Origin: Delphinella strobiligena
Taxonomy: Eukaryota > Ascomycota > Dothideomycetes > Dothideales > Dothioraceae
Direction of reading: 5' to 3'
NCBI GenBank assembly: GCA_009982845.1
Contig: JAADKB010000008.1
Location: forward strand, 930,001 to 994,000
Length of the DNA: 64,000 bases
Shown here piece by piece: positions 1 through 9,497 of this stretch; within the stretch, counting starts at the first letter, position 1, and each line of letters begins with the position of its first letter. Position numbers and translations under genes: made by a program. The notes beneath the pieces are model-generated. The model did no database searches. It saw nothing but the letters and a program-made list of their open reading frames with translations, and was not told the origin of the DNA.

Positions 1-109
1 TGCTTTCGTTGATCTTTGTTTAGCTTGCTTTGGCGTGATTGCTAGATAGACGTGGTCAGTATGTTGGGTTTCAAAAGGGAGATCGCAGCTCATAATTACC
101 TAGTGCGTC

Positions 110-1666
110 TTACAACTCTGTGTAATCATCTGTGTGATCGGTCTTGTTGACTTTGCTGGGTTGTTCACCAGAGAAGCTGCTAGACATGGGTCTCTTGGCG
201 CTTATGGGGTAAGAAGACGGGCTTGCAGGCATTGATGGTAACATTGGGTCCTGGCGAGGGTAAGACAGCATCGATGATAATGGCAACGGGAAGAGGTTTG
301 CCATAGTTGGAGTGGTCAGCGGCATTGGCGATTGGACCATGCCTTGATCGCGGAGAGAATTTCCCGAAATCGCCTCGTATTGGTTCTCCTCGGTCATGGG
401 AGACATGCTTGTGGACATCGATGGGACCGTTGCAGCATTGCCCCGGATCGCCGGCATAGGCGACGACGCCGACGGAGAGGGACCTGCGTTTGACAGTACG
501 CTTGGCGGTACTGTCATCTGGGTCATGCCTCCTTCGCCGACAGGACCCCCCAAGATTGACATGCCTCTCTCTCCTGGTATCGCCGGTGGAAAGCCTGCGG
601 CGCGTCTGCGTTCATCCAGAATCGCACGAAGTCCACTGGCGTGGTTGACTTCATATGAAAAGGCAGAGAAAGGCTTGAAATCGCGGCGGAAACCGGCGAT
701 GGAGTCGTCGTTTGTGTTGGGCTGAGGCATCTCGGCGGCAGGAACAATTCTGGGAGCATTTCTGACGTTGGACAAGGAATTGTTGTCAGAGGCTGGCGAG
801 GGAGATTCAGTGTGGTATGTTCTGTTTCTTTGCTCAGGAATGGGATTGATGCGAGCACTGGGTCGAGGTGGTGGCGGCATTGACTCGCTACTAGTGGAGA
901 CCTTGGCTGTATGCTGTTGTACTTTTGCAGTGTTGAAGATTGATGGATTAGGCCAAGCAATGTTCTTCATCTGCAACAGGACTATGAACCATTAGCAGAG
1001 CGCTCATAGGCCATTGCACAATGCTCTAACCTGCCTAAAGGTCCATAGGTCCAAGAAAAAGTTGCAACATTGGCAATAGGCTGGAATCGAGGAGGCCTTC
1101 CTGTCTGAATGGAGACGAGATGGCCCTCTGTGATGCGGATTCTGATAGACCCATGCTCCTGATAAGCTGACATTGTTTCCTGCATTGGTGTGTTGGCGTC
1201 GAAAGCTGGAAACGTGAGTCGGGATGCATTACTGCGCGGTTCATCTGCTTTGTGTCAGCGATGATGTTCAGTGTGTTCGAGTGAGAAGAGATGGAAGCTA
1301 CTAGGTCTACCGATGGCTATAGGCCAAATTGTCTGTGGAATGAAGTAGTCGGTTCTGTAGGGAATTGCAAGGTCAGTAATGAATATTGACTTGTTTGATC
1401 GATAAATCATCCACTCACGAGTGGTGAAAGCCGTTAACTGTCAAACTGACACACCAGTGTGAGTTGGATGCATTGGATTGCGGATTTCCCCAATTGTGAA
1501 CCGAAAGGAAGTACTCGGTTCCTTGTGGTAGAGACGCAATGAATCCGGATACAACTGGCATTCGGCCCAATTCGTTGTCAATGCCAACACATGTTGTTCT
1601 GAATTCCTGGGCTGGACTTGCATTTCCTGACTGAAACAGCTGAATGTCCCAATCTGTATAACGCAT
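110..1666 (-). CDS. Unrecognised fungal protein with Pro/Ser/Met-rich C-terminal half
   Basis: I do not recognise the family. The first exon (1666-1415) starts at an ATG and encodes a compact, beta-rich looking segment (GTEYFLSVHNWG). It joins in phase through GT-AG introns to exons near 1359-1308 and 1236-1037, the latter with GSIRIRITEGHLV. The last exon (about 975-110) is low complexity, rich in Pro, Ser and Met, and probably disordered. The first two junctions work cleanly. The last one (donor near 1036, acceptor just before ATGAAG near 972) leaves the wrong phase, so this junction is mis-modelled, or the copy carries an indel, or there are two genes. The folded N-terminal part loosely resembles fungal beta-sandwich DUF proteins, but that is a guess. 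Both halves being coding is likely; the full model is tentative. Confidence 0.55.
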
Positions 1667-2692
1667 CTTGACGTTGTTGCCTTACCGTCGATACGTCAGA
1701 AGGAAGAAGGGGCGATCCGGAAGTCAGAAAGTTTCACAGAAAGAGCAAGTGAGGCAGGAGCGAGGGGCTGCTGCGTGTGTTGTCGCAGCCGAGAGGTCTA
1801 CCAGACCCTTAGATTGGCAAGTGCGATGCGAGGGTGCACTGAGCGCGGCATAGTCACCGAAGGTTTGTAGAATCGTGGCGATGCTATTGAGGTTTGAATG
1901 AAGGGCAACATAAAAGAACTTCTAACAGGGCGTTTCGAATCCACTGCCATACTGCTGGCTGAGTATAGACGTGCTACGATTCGACCATGTGAGCCTTTTG
2001 TGGATGTGGGTAGGTAGATTACATATGACCTCTATCCTCACTCACTTTTGGATCACAATGCCTGCATAAAAGAACTTCTCCCAGGGCGTTTCGAATCCAT
2101 TGCCATACCCAACATCTGAATGCAGGCGAGCTACAGCTCGATCATGTGAGCTTCTAACAGAATTAGCCAGGAAGAGAGACATATAACCCCATCTTCACTT
2201 TCGAAGATGTGCAAATCGTGACACGGGCAACTTACTCCAAGACTCAAATCCACTGCGGTACTTAGCATCTACCTGCAAATAAGCTATGACTCGGCCATAC
2301 GGTCTTATTTCAATGAATGGAGAACCAGGAGCATGTGATTAGGCTGTGATAGCCTTTCATGATGTCTACCTTTGTAGGCTTTCTCTGTGATGGCATCTGC
2401 ATATTGTTAAGGTATTTAGAAGGGGTACTTTGGTTTCTTTGTTGGGCGCACGAGTATGTGTGCATTGGCAATTGGATTTACGGTCTGCTGGGCCTCGATC
2501 ATGGCATTTTCATGGTCATTGAGATGTGTACGGTCTTTGAGCTCGAGAGCTTTCTATGAGGCGAACCCTCCCTGGTGACGGCTCTTCTCATGGGCAAGCT
2601 GTCTTTTGATGATGTACTATCAGTATCACTGTGCCATGGGGACCGAACTTGATTCTAGATGAAGGTCGGATACGATTACGATGGTATCAAGT
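1667..2692. other. Intergenic stretch with relic tandem repeats
   Basis: Between two minus-strand genes I see no intact gene. The middle (about 1905-2310) holds three degenerate copies of a roughly 155-bp unit, listed separately. On the minus strand around 2390-2680 short reading segments are interrupted by stops, so this could be the eroded 5' part of the same dead gene. Confidence 0.5.
1905..2310 (-). repeat. Three degenerate tandem copies of a ~155-bp unit, exon-like on the minus strand
   Basis: A shared core (plus strand tcgaatccaYtgcc) recurs at 1935, 2091 and, as tcaaatccactgcgg, at 2244, so the spacing is 156 then 153 bp. The first two copies also share cataaaagaactt (1909, 2065) and a gatcatgtgagc-like block. 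On the minus strand all three encode related peptides: the middle copy reads DRAVARLHSDVGYGNGFE and the copy at 2240-2310 reads GRVIAYLQVDAKYRSGFE. The copy at 1905-2000 is frame-broken and then reads YGSGFETPC before a TAG stop. Splice-like signals (GTAAGT donor near 2236, GCTAAT branch, TTAG acceptor near 2155) lie between copies. I infer tandemly duplicated exons of a decayed gene. Confidence 0.55.
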
Positions 2693-4050
2693 CTATCTCG
2701 TGCCCTGTGCGCCAGCAGGAGCACCGGCTCTCCGCCTTTCCAGAACTCTGCCAATAGCAGTTCGGACATCCGCATTAGATCTCACGGTGTTGCCGACCAA
2801 CCACTTACGCATGGCGGACTTCAGCTCCTGCATGCTTGCCTCGTCGGCTGCAAAAGGCGTAAGCTCGAGCCCCAGCAATCGACCGACTTCCTGGTCAGCA
2901 GCTCGTACGCTCGCATCTAGGCGATCGAGTTGCTGGCCTTGAACTTCCTTGCCGTTTTGATCTAGTGCGGTGGGTGGACCGGTCAGAAGAGGACCAACTT
3001 GTGAGAGAGCGATGAAGAAGGTAAGGACTAATTTTCTTGCTAGGCTGAGTGCCTGGAAAGGTAGATATGGTGCCCGCGAGGTGAAGTTGGCCAGGACGGG
3101 ATTGATGACTTTTTCGAGAAGGCCCGGAAAGCTAGGGCTGGTCATGACATGCAGTTCGAAGAAGAACAGAGAAGCCATGGCGAGGTATCTCCACTAAGCA
3201 GTATGGTCAGTGGCTTCGAGGATGATGGCATGTTTCGTCGTACTCACGAAATGAGCCTGTTTCAAGTAACCAACTATGCCAAGCAGCACGAGGACGGCAC
3301 CAGTCCCTGCATAGTACATGATGGTGTTCTGAACACCTGCTTTCACGTAGTCTGGGATAGTGGTGCAGTGTCTCCAGAGCAAAATATTCGGCCCAAAGCG
3401 GTCGTAGGCGAAGCGCTTCGCTGGGTCTATCAGGACATCGCGGCATAGCTTCAGATGGACATATATGGCTTCAGCAGCAGGACGAGCCGAGGCATCAGAG
3501 ATCTTATCTGGATGATGAGTTACAGTCCTGAGACGAGCCAAATCAGTTGCATCTTAGAAGTGAGAAGTGTGAGGGCGTACAATCTTCGGAACCTGGACTG
3601 TAAACCTCTGTCCTCCACACCATGGCTGACACCAAGGTCTTGGTAAAAGTCTCCTGCTTGGCGTAGTTGCCAGTCTGCTTCGTAGATAGTGTAGAGCAGG
3701 TAGGCGAGAATGACAAGAATATGAATTCGTTTGCGGTGGACCATAAAGGCACGCGATCCTTGGCGTGGCTTTGGCTCACCCGCCCTTATCCAGATGGCAT
3801 AGTAAGCTGATTGGACCCAGCCCGTGACAAGCTGTTGGAGTGTTAGAGAAGAGGCCTAGATTAACGAGGTTGGATGCACGAAAGTATGATATATATCTTT
3901 TATTTATAGCCACGTTTTTAAGGCCAAGGCCCCTGCGTAGCTGCAGCAGACAGTGCAAAAGATATATAACTGTCGAGATTCAGAGAGAAGGTTGAGACTT
4001 ACATTGGGCAAGATGTACCATCCAGCAAGAGACAAAACATTACTGGACAT
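2693..4050 (-). CDS. ER-type membrane J-domain protein (DnaJ family)
   Basis: Likely a membrane-anchored Hsp40 that stimulates an Hsp70, probably at the ER. The four-exon model (4050-4003, 3831-3581, 3527-3248, 3193-2693) keeps phase at every join and gives 359 residues. The order is: short N-terminus (LAGWYILPNLVTGW), a hydrophobic segment (ILVILAYLLYTIYEADW), a J-domain starting DFYQDLGVSH with an intact HPD triad in THHPDK, further hydrophobic segments (VLVLLGIVGYL, MASLFFFELHVM), and a C-terminal helical region. The HPD loop is interrupted by the second intron. The start was chosen at MSSNVLSLAGW because upstream in-frame sequence runs toward the divergent neighbour RPA43, 230 bp away. 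The family is widespread in filamentous fungi but poorly characterised, so the ER location is inferred. Confidence 0.85.
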
Positions 4051-4280
4051 TGTTACGCCTGTTTCAAAGGGTACACCAAAGGTCAAGCAGGATAGTATGG
4101 AGTTGGAAAGTAGGGCGTGTAGGAGGGCAGACTGAGCGGCGAAACTATTGACCCGAAGGCGGAAGCTAGGCAAAGACTCCCCGGACCAGCTCGACAATTC
4201 TTACGCAAAGAAGTTCGAGGGTTCGCGAAAAAGAATTCAAGAGCGCGAGAGACGCAATTGGCAGCGCAACGACAGCAAAC

Positions 4281-5270
4281 ATGGCACCAGCAGAGACTCC
4301 CAAGAAGCAAAAGTCGCAAAAGTCAAAGGACTCCACCAAAAAGTCATCCAAGAAGCGAACACACGAAGAGCAAGAAGCAACAAGCATAGTCGAAACATCG
4401 CCCAGCAACAAAAGGCAGCGAACAAAAGAGGCAGTCACAGCGTCCACGGATGCAACATCAGCGCAGGCAGGCGAAAGCGTCGAAAACGGACAATATACAC
4501 CATCAGATGCAGATTTGGAACAACAATCTCCCTTTGTGCAGCAGACGACCTCCTTCTACCTCCCACTGTCCCCAGTCGCCCATAGATTCCCTCTCCAAGG
4601 CCTCTGTGCAGAACATCTCTCGCCTCTCCTCTTGACCTACTACCCCCCGCTCAAGGGTGTCATCCTCTCCTACTCGAATCCGCGCCTTTCCTCCACCCCT
4701 CACAATGTGCCAGCGACCAGCAGCACCGACGACTCCCCAGACGCCGCTCCCCTGGCAATGGCAAAGTCAATTGACGAGTACGCCGTCAGCTTTGTGTGGT
4801 TGACGGCCGACTTCACCGTCTTGCGCCCCGCTCCCGGTGCCTGCGTTGAAGGTCACGTGAGTCTGCAAAACGAGTCCTATCTGGGCCTTGCATGCTGGAA
4901 TTTCTTCAACGCCGCTATCGATCGTCGGAGGTTACCGAAAGATTGGCAATGGGTGGGAGAATCTAGCGCCAGCTCCAGGAAGGAAGGCGCATCTTCCGAT
5001 TGGATGCGTGGGAGCAAAGCAGGTGCCGAGAGTTCTGAAGGCTACTTTGTTGATGGCCAAGGAAAGAAGATTGAGGGCATGCTCAGGTTCAGGGTCAAGG
5101 ACTATGAGAGCGCCCCCAGCACTGACAGGGAGAGGGGTTTCTTGAGTATTGAAGGCACATTGCTGAACCAAGACGAGGACAAAAAGGTCGATGCAGAGGA
5201 TAGGGTCAAGGCAAAGGGTAAAGGAAAGGGAAGACGGTTAGGAGGCAGGACCCCAGCGCCGCAATCATGA
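4281..5270 (+). CDS. RPA43: DNA-directed RNA polymerase I subunit RPA43
   Basis: Subunit of RNA polymerase I in the nucleolus; with Rpa14 it forms the stalk that contacts the initiation factor Rrn3. The single-exon gene encodes 329 residues. The first ~85 are a Lys/Ser-rich basic tail. Then come the SHS2-like N-terminal domain (SFYLPLSPVAHRFPLQG, LLLTYYPPLKGVILSY) and the OB-fold region (ADFTVLRPAPGACVEGHV, GLACWNFFNAAIDRRRLP). The C-terminus is again highly basic (KAKGKGKGRR). The ATG at 4281 is the first in frame with the conserved body. It shares a 230-bp divergent promoter with the J-domain gene and is tail-to-tail with LHS1, with only about 110 bp between stops. Family assignment is firm. 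Confidence 0.9.
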   Translation: MAPAETPKKQKSQKSKDSTKKSSKKRTHEEQEATSIVETSPSNKRQRTKEAVTASTDATSAQAGESVENGQYTPSDADLEQQSPFVQQTTSFYLPLSPVAHRFPLQGLCAEHLSPLLLTYYPPLKGVILSYSNPRLSSTPHNVPATSSTDDSPDAAPLAMAKSIDEYAVSFVWLTADFTVLRPAPGACVEGHVSLQNESYLGLACWNFFNAAIDRRRLPKDWQWVGESSASSRKEGASSDWMRGSKAGAESSEGYFVDGQGKKIEGMLRFRVKDYESAPSTDRERGFLSIEGTLLNQDEDKKVDAEDRVKAKGKGKGRRLGGRTPAPQS

Positions 5271-5378
5271 AACACGAAAAGTCTTCACACTTGCTCTCTC
5301 TCTACCATGTATATTTCCTTCATAGTTCATACCCACAACTCCCATTGCTATGCATGACGGCTACCCTTCTATATCATC

Positions 5379-8360
5379 TCACAGTTCCTCGTGTGCAATC
5401 TCCTCATCAGCCCTTTGATCCTTCGAGTCCTTGATCATTTGCAAAATCTCCTCTTCGCTGGGCATCTCGTCACCCGGCCCTACGCTGACAAACTTGGCCT
5501 TTCCTCCGTTGGCCGCATTGCTTTGCGCAGGCGTTGGTGTAGTCTCCGACTCGGTTGACGCGGTCTCGGAGCTCTTCTTGCCCTTCTTGCTCTTGGTTGG
5601 CTTGGCCTTCTTGGAACTGCTGCTGCTCTTAGGACCCGCCATCTTCTTTCGCAACATGTCCTGAATAGCCTTGCTCAGCTCCCCGGCCTTGGCTTCAATG
5701 TCTTTCACAGTCACGACCGGGTCGTCATAAGGTGACAGCTTCTCTTGTGCCGTCGTCTTCTCCTTGAGCCATTCCACAACCGAGTCATATGTTTCGGTGA
5801 GAGAAGTGACATCTTCGCTCGTGTATGGGACGAAGTCCGCAGCCTTGGATGGCTTGGCTGTTTCAGATGTGGAAGTCTCGGGCTCTTCCAGATCATCCAA
5901 GTCATCAACCGGAGTGCTGCTGGACGGGACAGGCGTGCTAGACAAGACTGCCTCTGAGGCCGATGATGCCGCCGAAGCGACTTGCTCGGCAATAGAATCA
6001 ATGAGAGACTTGGTTTGTTCGAGGGATCCCTCGAGAAGCTTCACCTTGTCAGGCCGCCCGGCAGCTTCTGCAATACGCTTTTGCACAGGCTCAACCAGAG
6101 CTTTGAGATCAGCCAGTTTGCTCTTGAATGTTCCAGCGGGGGCCGAGGCGCCCTCGTCGTACAGCCAATCACTGGTACTACTGAGGAGAGATGAAATCTC
6201 CGAGCGCGCTTCTTCGGTGGACGCGCTTTCGAAGCCTGCGTCAGACAAAAGATCTCTTGCACGGTAGGTGAAGGCTTCGAGCACGTTGAGGGCCTCTTCG
6301 CGCTGTACGCGTGCCTTGTCCGAGCGATCGAATGCAGCGAGACGATCCTTCATCTGCTGCATCTCTGCCTTTGATGGCTGAGGGAGACCATTCGGTGTGG
6401 TAGTGAGCTTGATGTTGATAACCTCGGTGTGCTTCTTCTTGCTATCCGCCTCGGCCTTCGAGCTGGCCTTGGAATCCTTGGCGTTGGTCGACGAGCTCGA
6501 GGCAGCTTCCACCGTCTCGGTTGGGGCATCTTCACCCTCATTCAGAGCTTCTTGCTCGCCTTTTTTGGAGCCGAATCCAAAAAGACCTTTGACCGAGTCT
6601 CCGAGTCCTCCAGCCTTGCCATTGCCCTCGGCTTCGCAGCTGACGGTACCAGAGACTACCTCGGGCACTCCATCAATAGGGCTGAGTCGGAAGTTGAACG
6701 CAGTGGAAATATCATCCTTTGTGCAGCCGAATTTTTCACTCAAGGCCCCAACGGAAGCCGTCAAGTTCTCCGTCTTCACGGTCGCCACAGATCTATCCAC
6801 TGAGCCGACGGTCTGGTACAGTCCAAATTCAAAGTCCTCGAGATTCTTCACAGTGAACTGCTTGGTTGGTCCAACTTGAGAAGTCGGCACAAAGAGCTTC
6901 TGCTGTCTCTGCTTATCACCTGCTAGGTAAGTGATGCCAGCGGCATAAATGGCAGCATCAGAATCGCGAATCTCCTTGACACGGAAACTTGGACTCAACC
7001 CAGCTGCCTTGAATGCGGCACCGTGAGCAGCAGACTCGTCTGCATTGACGTTAGTGCGGACTTCGGTATCCTTTCCAGTCAAAGCTTCGAGCTTCTTCTG
7101 AACAAAGGGTGTACGCATGGCTCCGCCGTGAAGAATGAGCGAGTCGAGGTCCTTGAGTGTCAATTTCGCAGCTTCGAGAGCCTGTTTCACCGGGAGTTCG
7201 ACACGATCGGCAAAGGGTGCGGCCAATGTCTCGAAGTCGGCTCTCGAAAGCTTTGTCTTGAAATCGATATCCTTATAGAACCCCTCGAAACTAGAATGTA
7301 CATCAGAGTTGGCGCTAAGGACTTGTCTTGCCCTCTCGGCCTCCTTCCAGACCTTCGAAGATGTCCTGCCGTGGTTTCTGATCTCTTCAGCGGTGATGCC
7401 TGCACTGGTAACAGCCGACTTCTTTGTGAATTCATCGAAAAGATAGTCTGCGATGAGGCTGTTCAAAGCATCACCACCGAGCGTCCTGTCCCATCCCGCA
7501 CCCAAAACAGCAACCTCTTGTACAGTCTTGTTAAACCTGCCGACGTCCTTGACCTCCTTGCCTTGAAATCTGAGAATCGTGGCTGTGGTGGAAGACGCGC
7601 CCATGTCGAAGATCAGGTGGTATTCGGGTTTCTTGACATCAAAAGTGCGCTTGACGGCATAATCAATGCCTACAGCAAGGCCGTCGCTTACAAGACCCAG
7701 AATGCTGATGCCTGCCAGATCGGCAGCGCGTTCAATTGCGCGCTTCTCGTCGGCCGTGTAGAAGACTGGTATGGTGATGACGGCATCCGTGACCTGGCTT
7801 CCTTTGCCCGTCATTGCTTCGGCATTGCTCCGAATGTTCTTGAACTCCATGGCCAGTAGCTCGTCAAGGGTCCATGGTTGCTCGGACGGGTTGAAGGCGG
7901 GCGATTGAAACAGAATGGTGCCCTTGTCTAATGCAGGATTGATGCTGATGGCCGGATGCCTTTCCTTGTATTGCTTAATCATGGCAGTGCCTTCTTCATC
8001 CTCGTTCAGACCCAGCAGGGACTTGAGGTTGGTATAGACATCTCCAGGAAAACGGCCACCGAGAGCCAGGGCATCGCCTCCATATAGTCGCTCGGGGAAG
8101 CTTCCAAGTTCGAGAACACCGCCGGGAATGGGCTTGAAGCCAACAACGCTGGCTTCTTTGCGCTTCGAGTCTTTCGTCGGTACAATGTCGAGTGGTGTGC
8201 CGGGCTTGACGATGGCCGCCTTAATGTACGAGCTTCCAAAGTCGATACCAAGCACTGCTGATGCTGCCGACGCCGTACCAGTGAACAGAACAAGAAGAAG
8301 GGGTATCATTGTGGCCATTGAGGGCAGCGCAAGCCGCCTGCGGCTTGGATGAGCGGTCAT
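5379..8360 (-). CDS. LHS1: ER lumenal Hsp70 of the Lhs1/GRP170 class
   Basis: An Hsp110/GRP170-type chaperone of the ER lumen that acts as nucleotide exchange factor for BiP/Kar2 and assists translocation and folding. It is one exon of 993 residues, the usual length for the class. A hydrophobic signal peptide (MIPLLLVLFTGTASA) is followed by the nucleotide-binding domain: phosphate-1 GIDFGSSYIK, connect motif DAVITIPVFYTADEKRA, phosphate-2 IFDMGASSTTA, adenosine motif ILHGGAMRTPF. The substrate-binding region carries long acidic, Ser-rich insertions, followed by the helical C-terminus. The last four residues are HEEL, a KDEL-type retrieval signal. The start at 8360 is the first ATG; a downstream ATG about 15 codons in would give a tighter signal peptide. 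A 278-codon open frame lies antisense within it and is not considered a gene. Confidence 0.95.
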   Translation of the reverse strand: MTAHPSRRRLALPSMATMIPLLLVLFTGTASAASAVLGIDFGSSYIKAAIVKPGTPLDIVPTKDSKRKEASVVGFKPIPGGVLELGSFPERLYGGDALALGGRFPGDVYTNLKSLLGLNEDEEGTAMIKQYKERHPAISINPALDKGTILFQSPAFNPSEQPWTLDELLAMEFKNIRSNAEAMTGKGSQVTDAVITIPVFYTADEKRAIERAADLAGISILGLVSDGLAVGIDYAVKRTFDVKKPEYHLIFDMGASSTTATILRFQGKEVKDVGRFNKTVQEVAVLGAGWDRTLGGDALNSLIADYLFDEFTKKSAVTSAGITAEEIRNHGRTSSKVWKEAERARQVLSANSDVHSSFEGFYKDIDFKTKLSRADFETLAAPFADRVELPVKQALEAAKLTLKDLDSLILHGGAMRTPFVQKKLEALTGKDTEVRTNVNADESAAHGAAFKAAGLSPSFRVKEIRDSDAAIYAAGITYLAGDKQRQQKLFVPTSQVGPTKQFTVKNLEDFEFGLYQTVGSVDRSVATVKTENLTASVGALSEKFGCTKDDISTAFNFRLSPIDGVPEVVSGTVSCEAEGNGKAGGLGDSVKGLFGFGSKKGEQEALNEGEDAPTETVEAASSSSTNAKDSKASSKAEADSKKKHTEVINIKLTTTPNGLPQPSKAEMQQMKDRLAAFDRSDKARVQREEALNVLEAFTYRARDLLSDAGFESASTEEARSEISSLLSSTSDWLYDEGASAPAGTFKSKLADLKALVEPVQKRIAEAAGRPDKVKLLEGSLEQTKSLIDSIAEQVASAASSASEAVLSSTPVPSSSTPVDDLDDLEEPETSTSETAKPSKAADFVPYTSEDVTSLTETYDSVVEWLKEKTTAQEKLSPYDDPVVTVKDIEAKAGELSKAIQDMLRKKMAGPKSSSSSKKAKPTKSKKGKKSSETASTESETTPTPAQSNAANGGKAKFVSVGPGDEMPSEEEILQMIKDSKDQRADEEIAHEEL

Positions 8361-9497
8361 GCTGTGCTGCTAATAATTTTATTCTTTCAGTTGCTTTCGT
8401 CGAGTATCGTATTGCTGTCTGAATATTGTGTTGAGCATATGGGTGTCGAAAATATCATGACATGATGCTCCTGTGCTGATGTAAGAAAGGAGGGCGCGGT
8501 TCTTGGGTAGGTCGACGACTGATCAATGATGAACTGTCCTTTGTTGCTGCCACTTGTCAGTCGGGAAGCTCCTTCCCCACCAAACGTTGCAACAGGCATC
8601 CGACTCAGGCCCCTGCGCAGACGTCACTTGTTCAAAAACTTTGCTACGTTTACCTGAGCCTTCATCAATGGAACACCTTATCATTATGGTGTCTACTATC
8701 TTCCTGTCAGTGAGACACGTTAAGTCATGCAACTTTAAAGCGTCAATCGGAAAGAGTGATTGGCACAGGCTAATTAATGACTGACCGGACAGGGTCGCCC
8801 CAAATGACTGCAGGTTTGGTAAATTCACAAGGCAGTAATTACTCTCAAAACTGCCGTATTCGCCAGATCCAAAGTGAGATGGCATTATGATACGTCTCAT
8901 CTTAGTGCGGCAAGCATCTGCCCCTTTCTATTGGTTGTACGGGTTATCTCTCATGCGAATACATATTTCCATTTAGTGAAAGCTCATGCAAATTACAATC
9001 TCATAAGCGCTCCAGCGATTTCCTTGTCTCTGTCATTGGTCCAAAAGAAGCGTAATTTGTTTTCCACAGACATACTAAGATACAGCATCTGTTAAACTAG
9101 ACTCTGAAATCATTTTGCATGCAGAAGAGACATCGCACACATTGTTATCGTGTTGTACAACATGGAAAGTTTCATAGTTAATGATCAATTTGGATTTTTA
9201 AACATGGGCTTGTGCATGTGTCTAATGTACAATACTACGCTACACAACCCCTCTCCGACCATAGATCGGAGTAGCCATCTAGGCATTAAGAAATATAGAA
9301 TAACGCAAAAGGAAAAGAATATCTAATAAAGATTGTCGCCGTTCATCCGGGCCACGTGCTATATGGCCACCCCTCCCCCTGTCCTCTTTAGTGATGATGA
9401 TAGGGAGATTGAAAGATCCAGCCTTTATTATAGGGGCATTATAGTCGTGAACATCATCTTAACCATCTTGTGCTCAATCGATAATGTATCATTACAT
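8361..9497. other. Intergenic, nothing recognised
   Basis: This 1.1 kb lies between the LHS1 start and the stop of the GPI wall protein gene. Only short non-conserved reading frames occur. An E-box-like CACGTG lies near 9353, close to the 3' end of the wall-protein gene. I see no RNA gene or repeat. Confidence 0.5.

Noticed and set aside
1931..2100. tRNA B-box-like gtttcgaatcc in the tandem repeats
   Set aside because: No matching A-box or acceptor stem at the right distance and the T-arm does not pair; the minus-strand coding pattern explains the conservation better.
7023..7859. 278-codon open frame antisense to LHS1
   Set aside because: Antisense frames in Hsp70-type genes are a known by-product of codon bias; no recognisable domain and full overlap with a clear gene.
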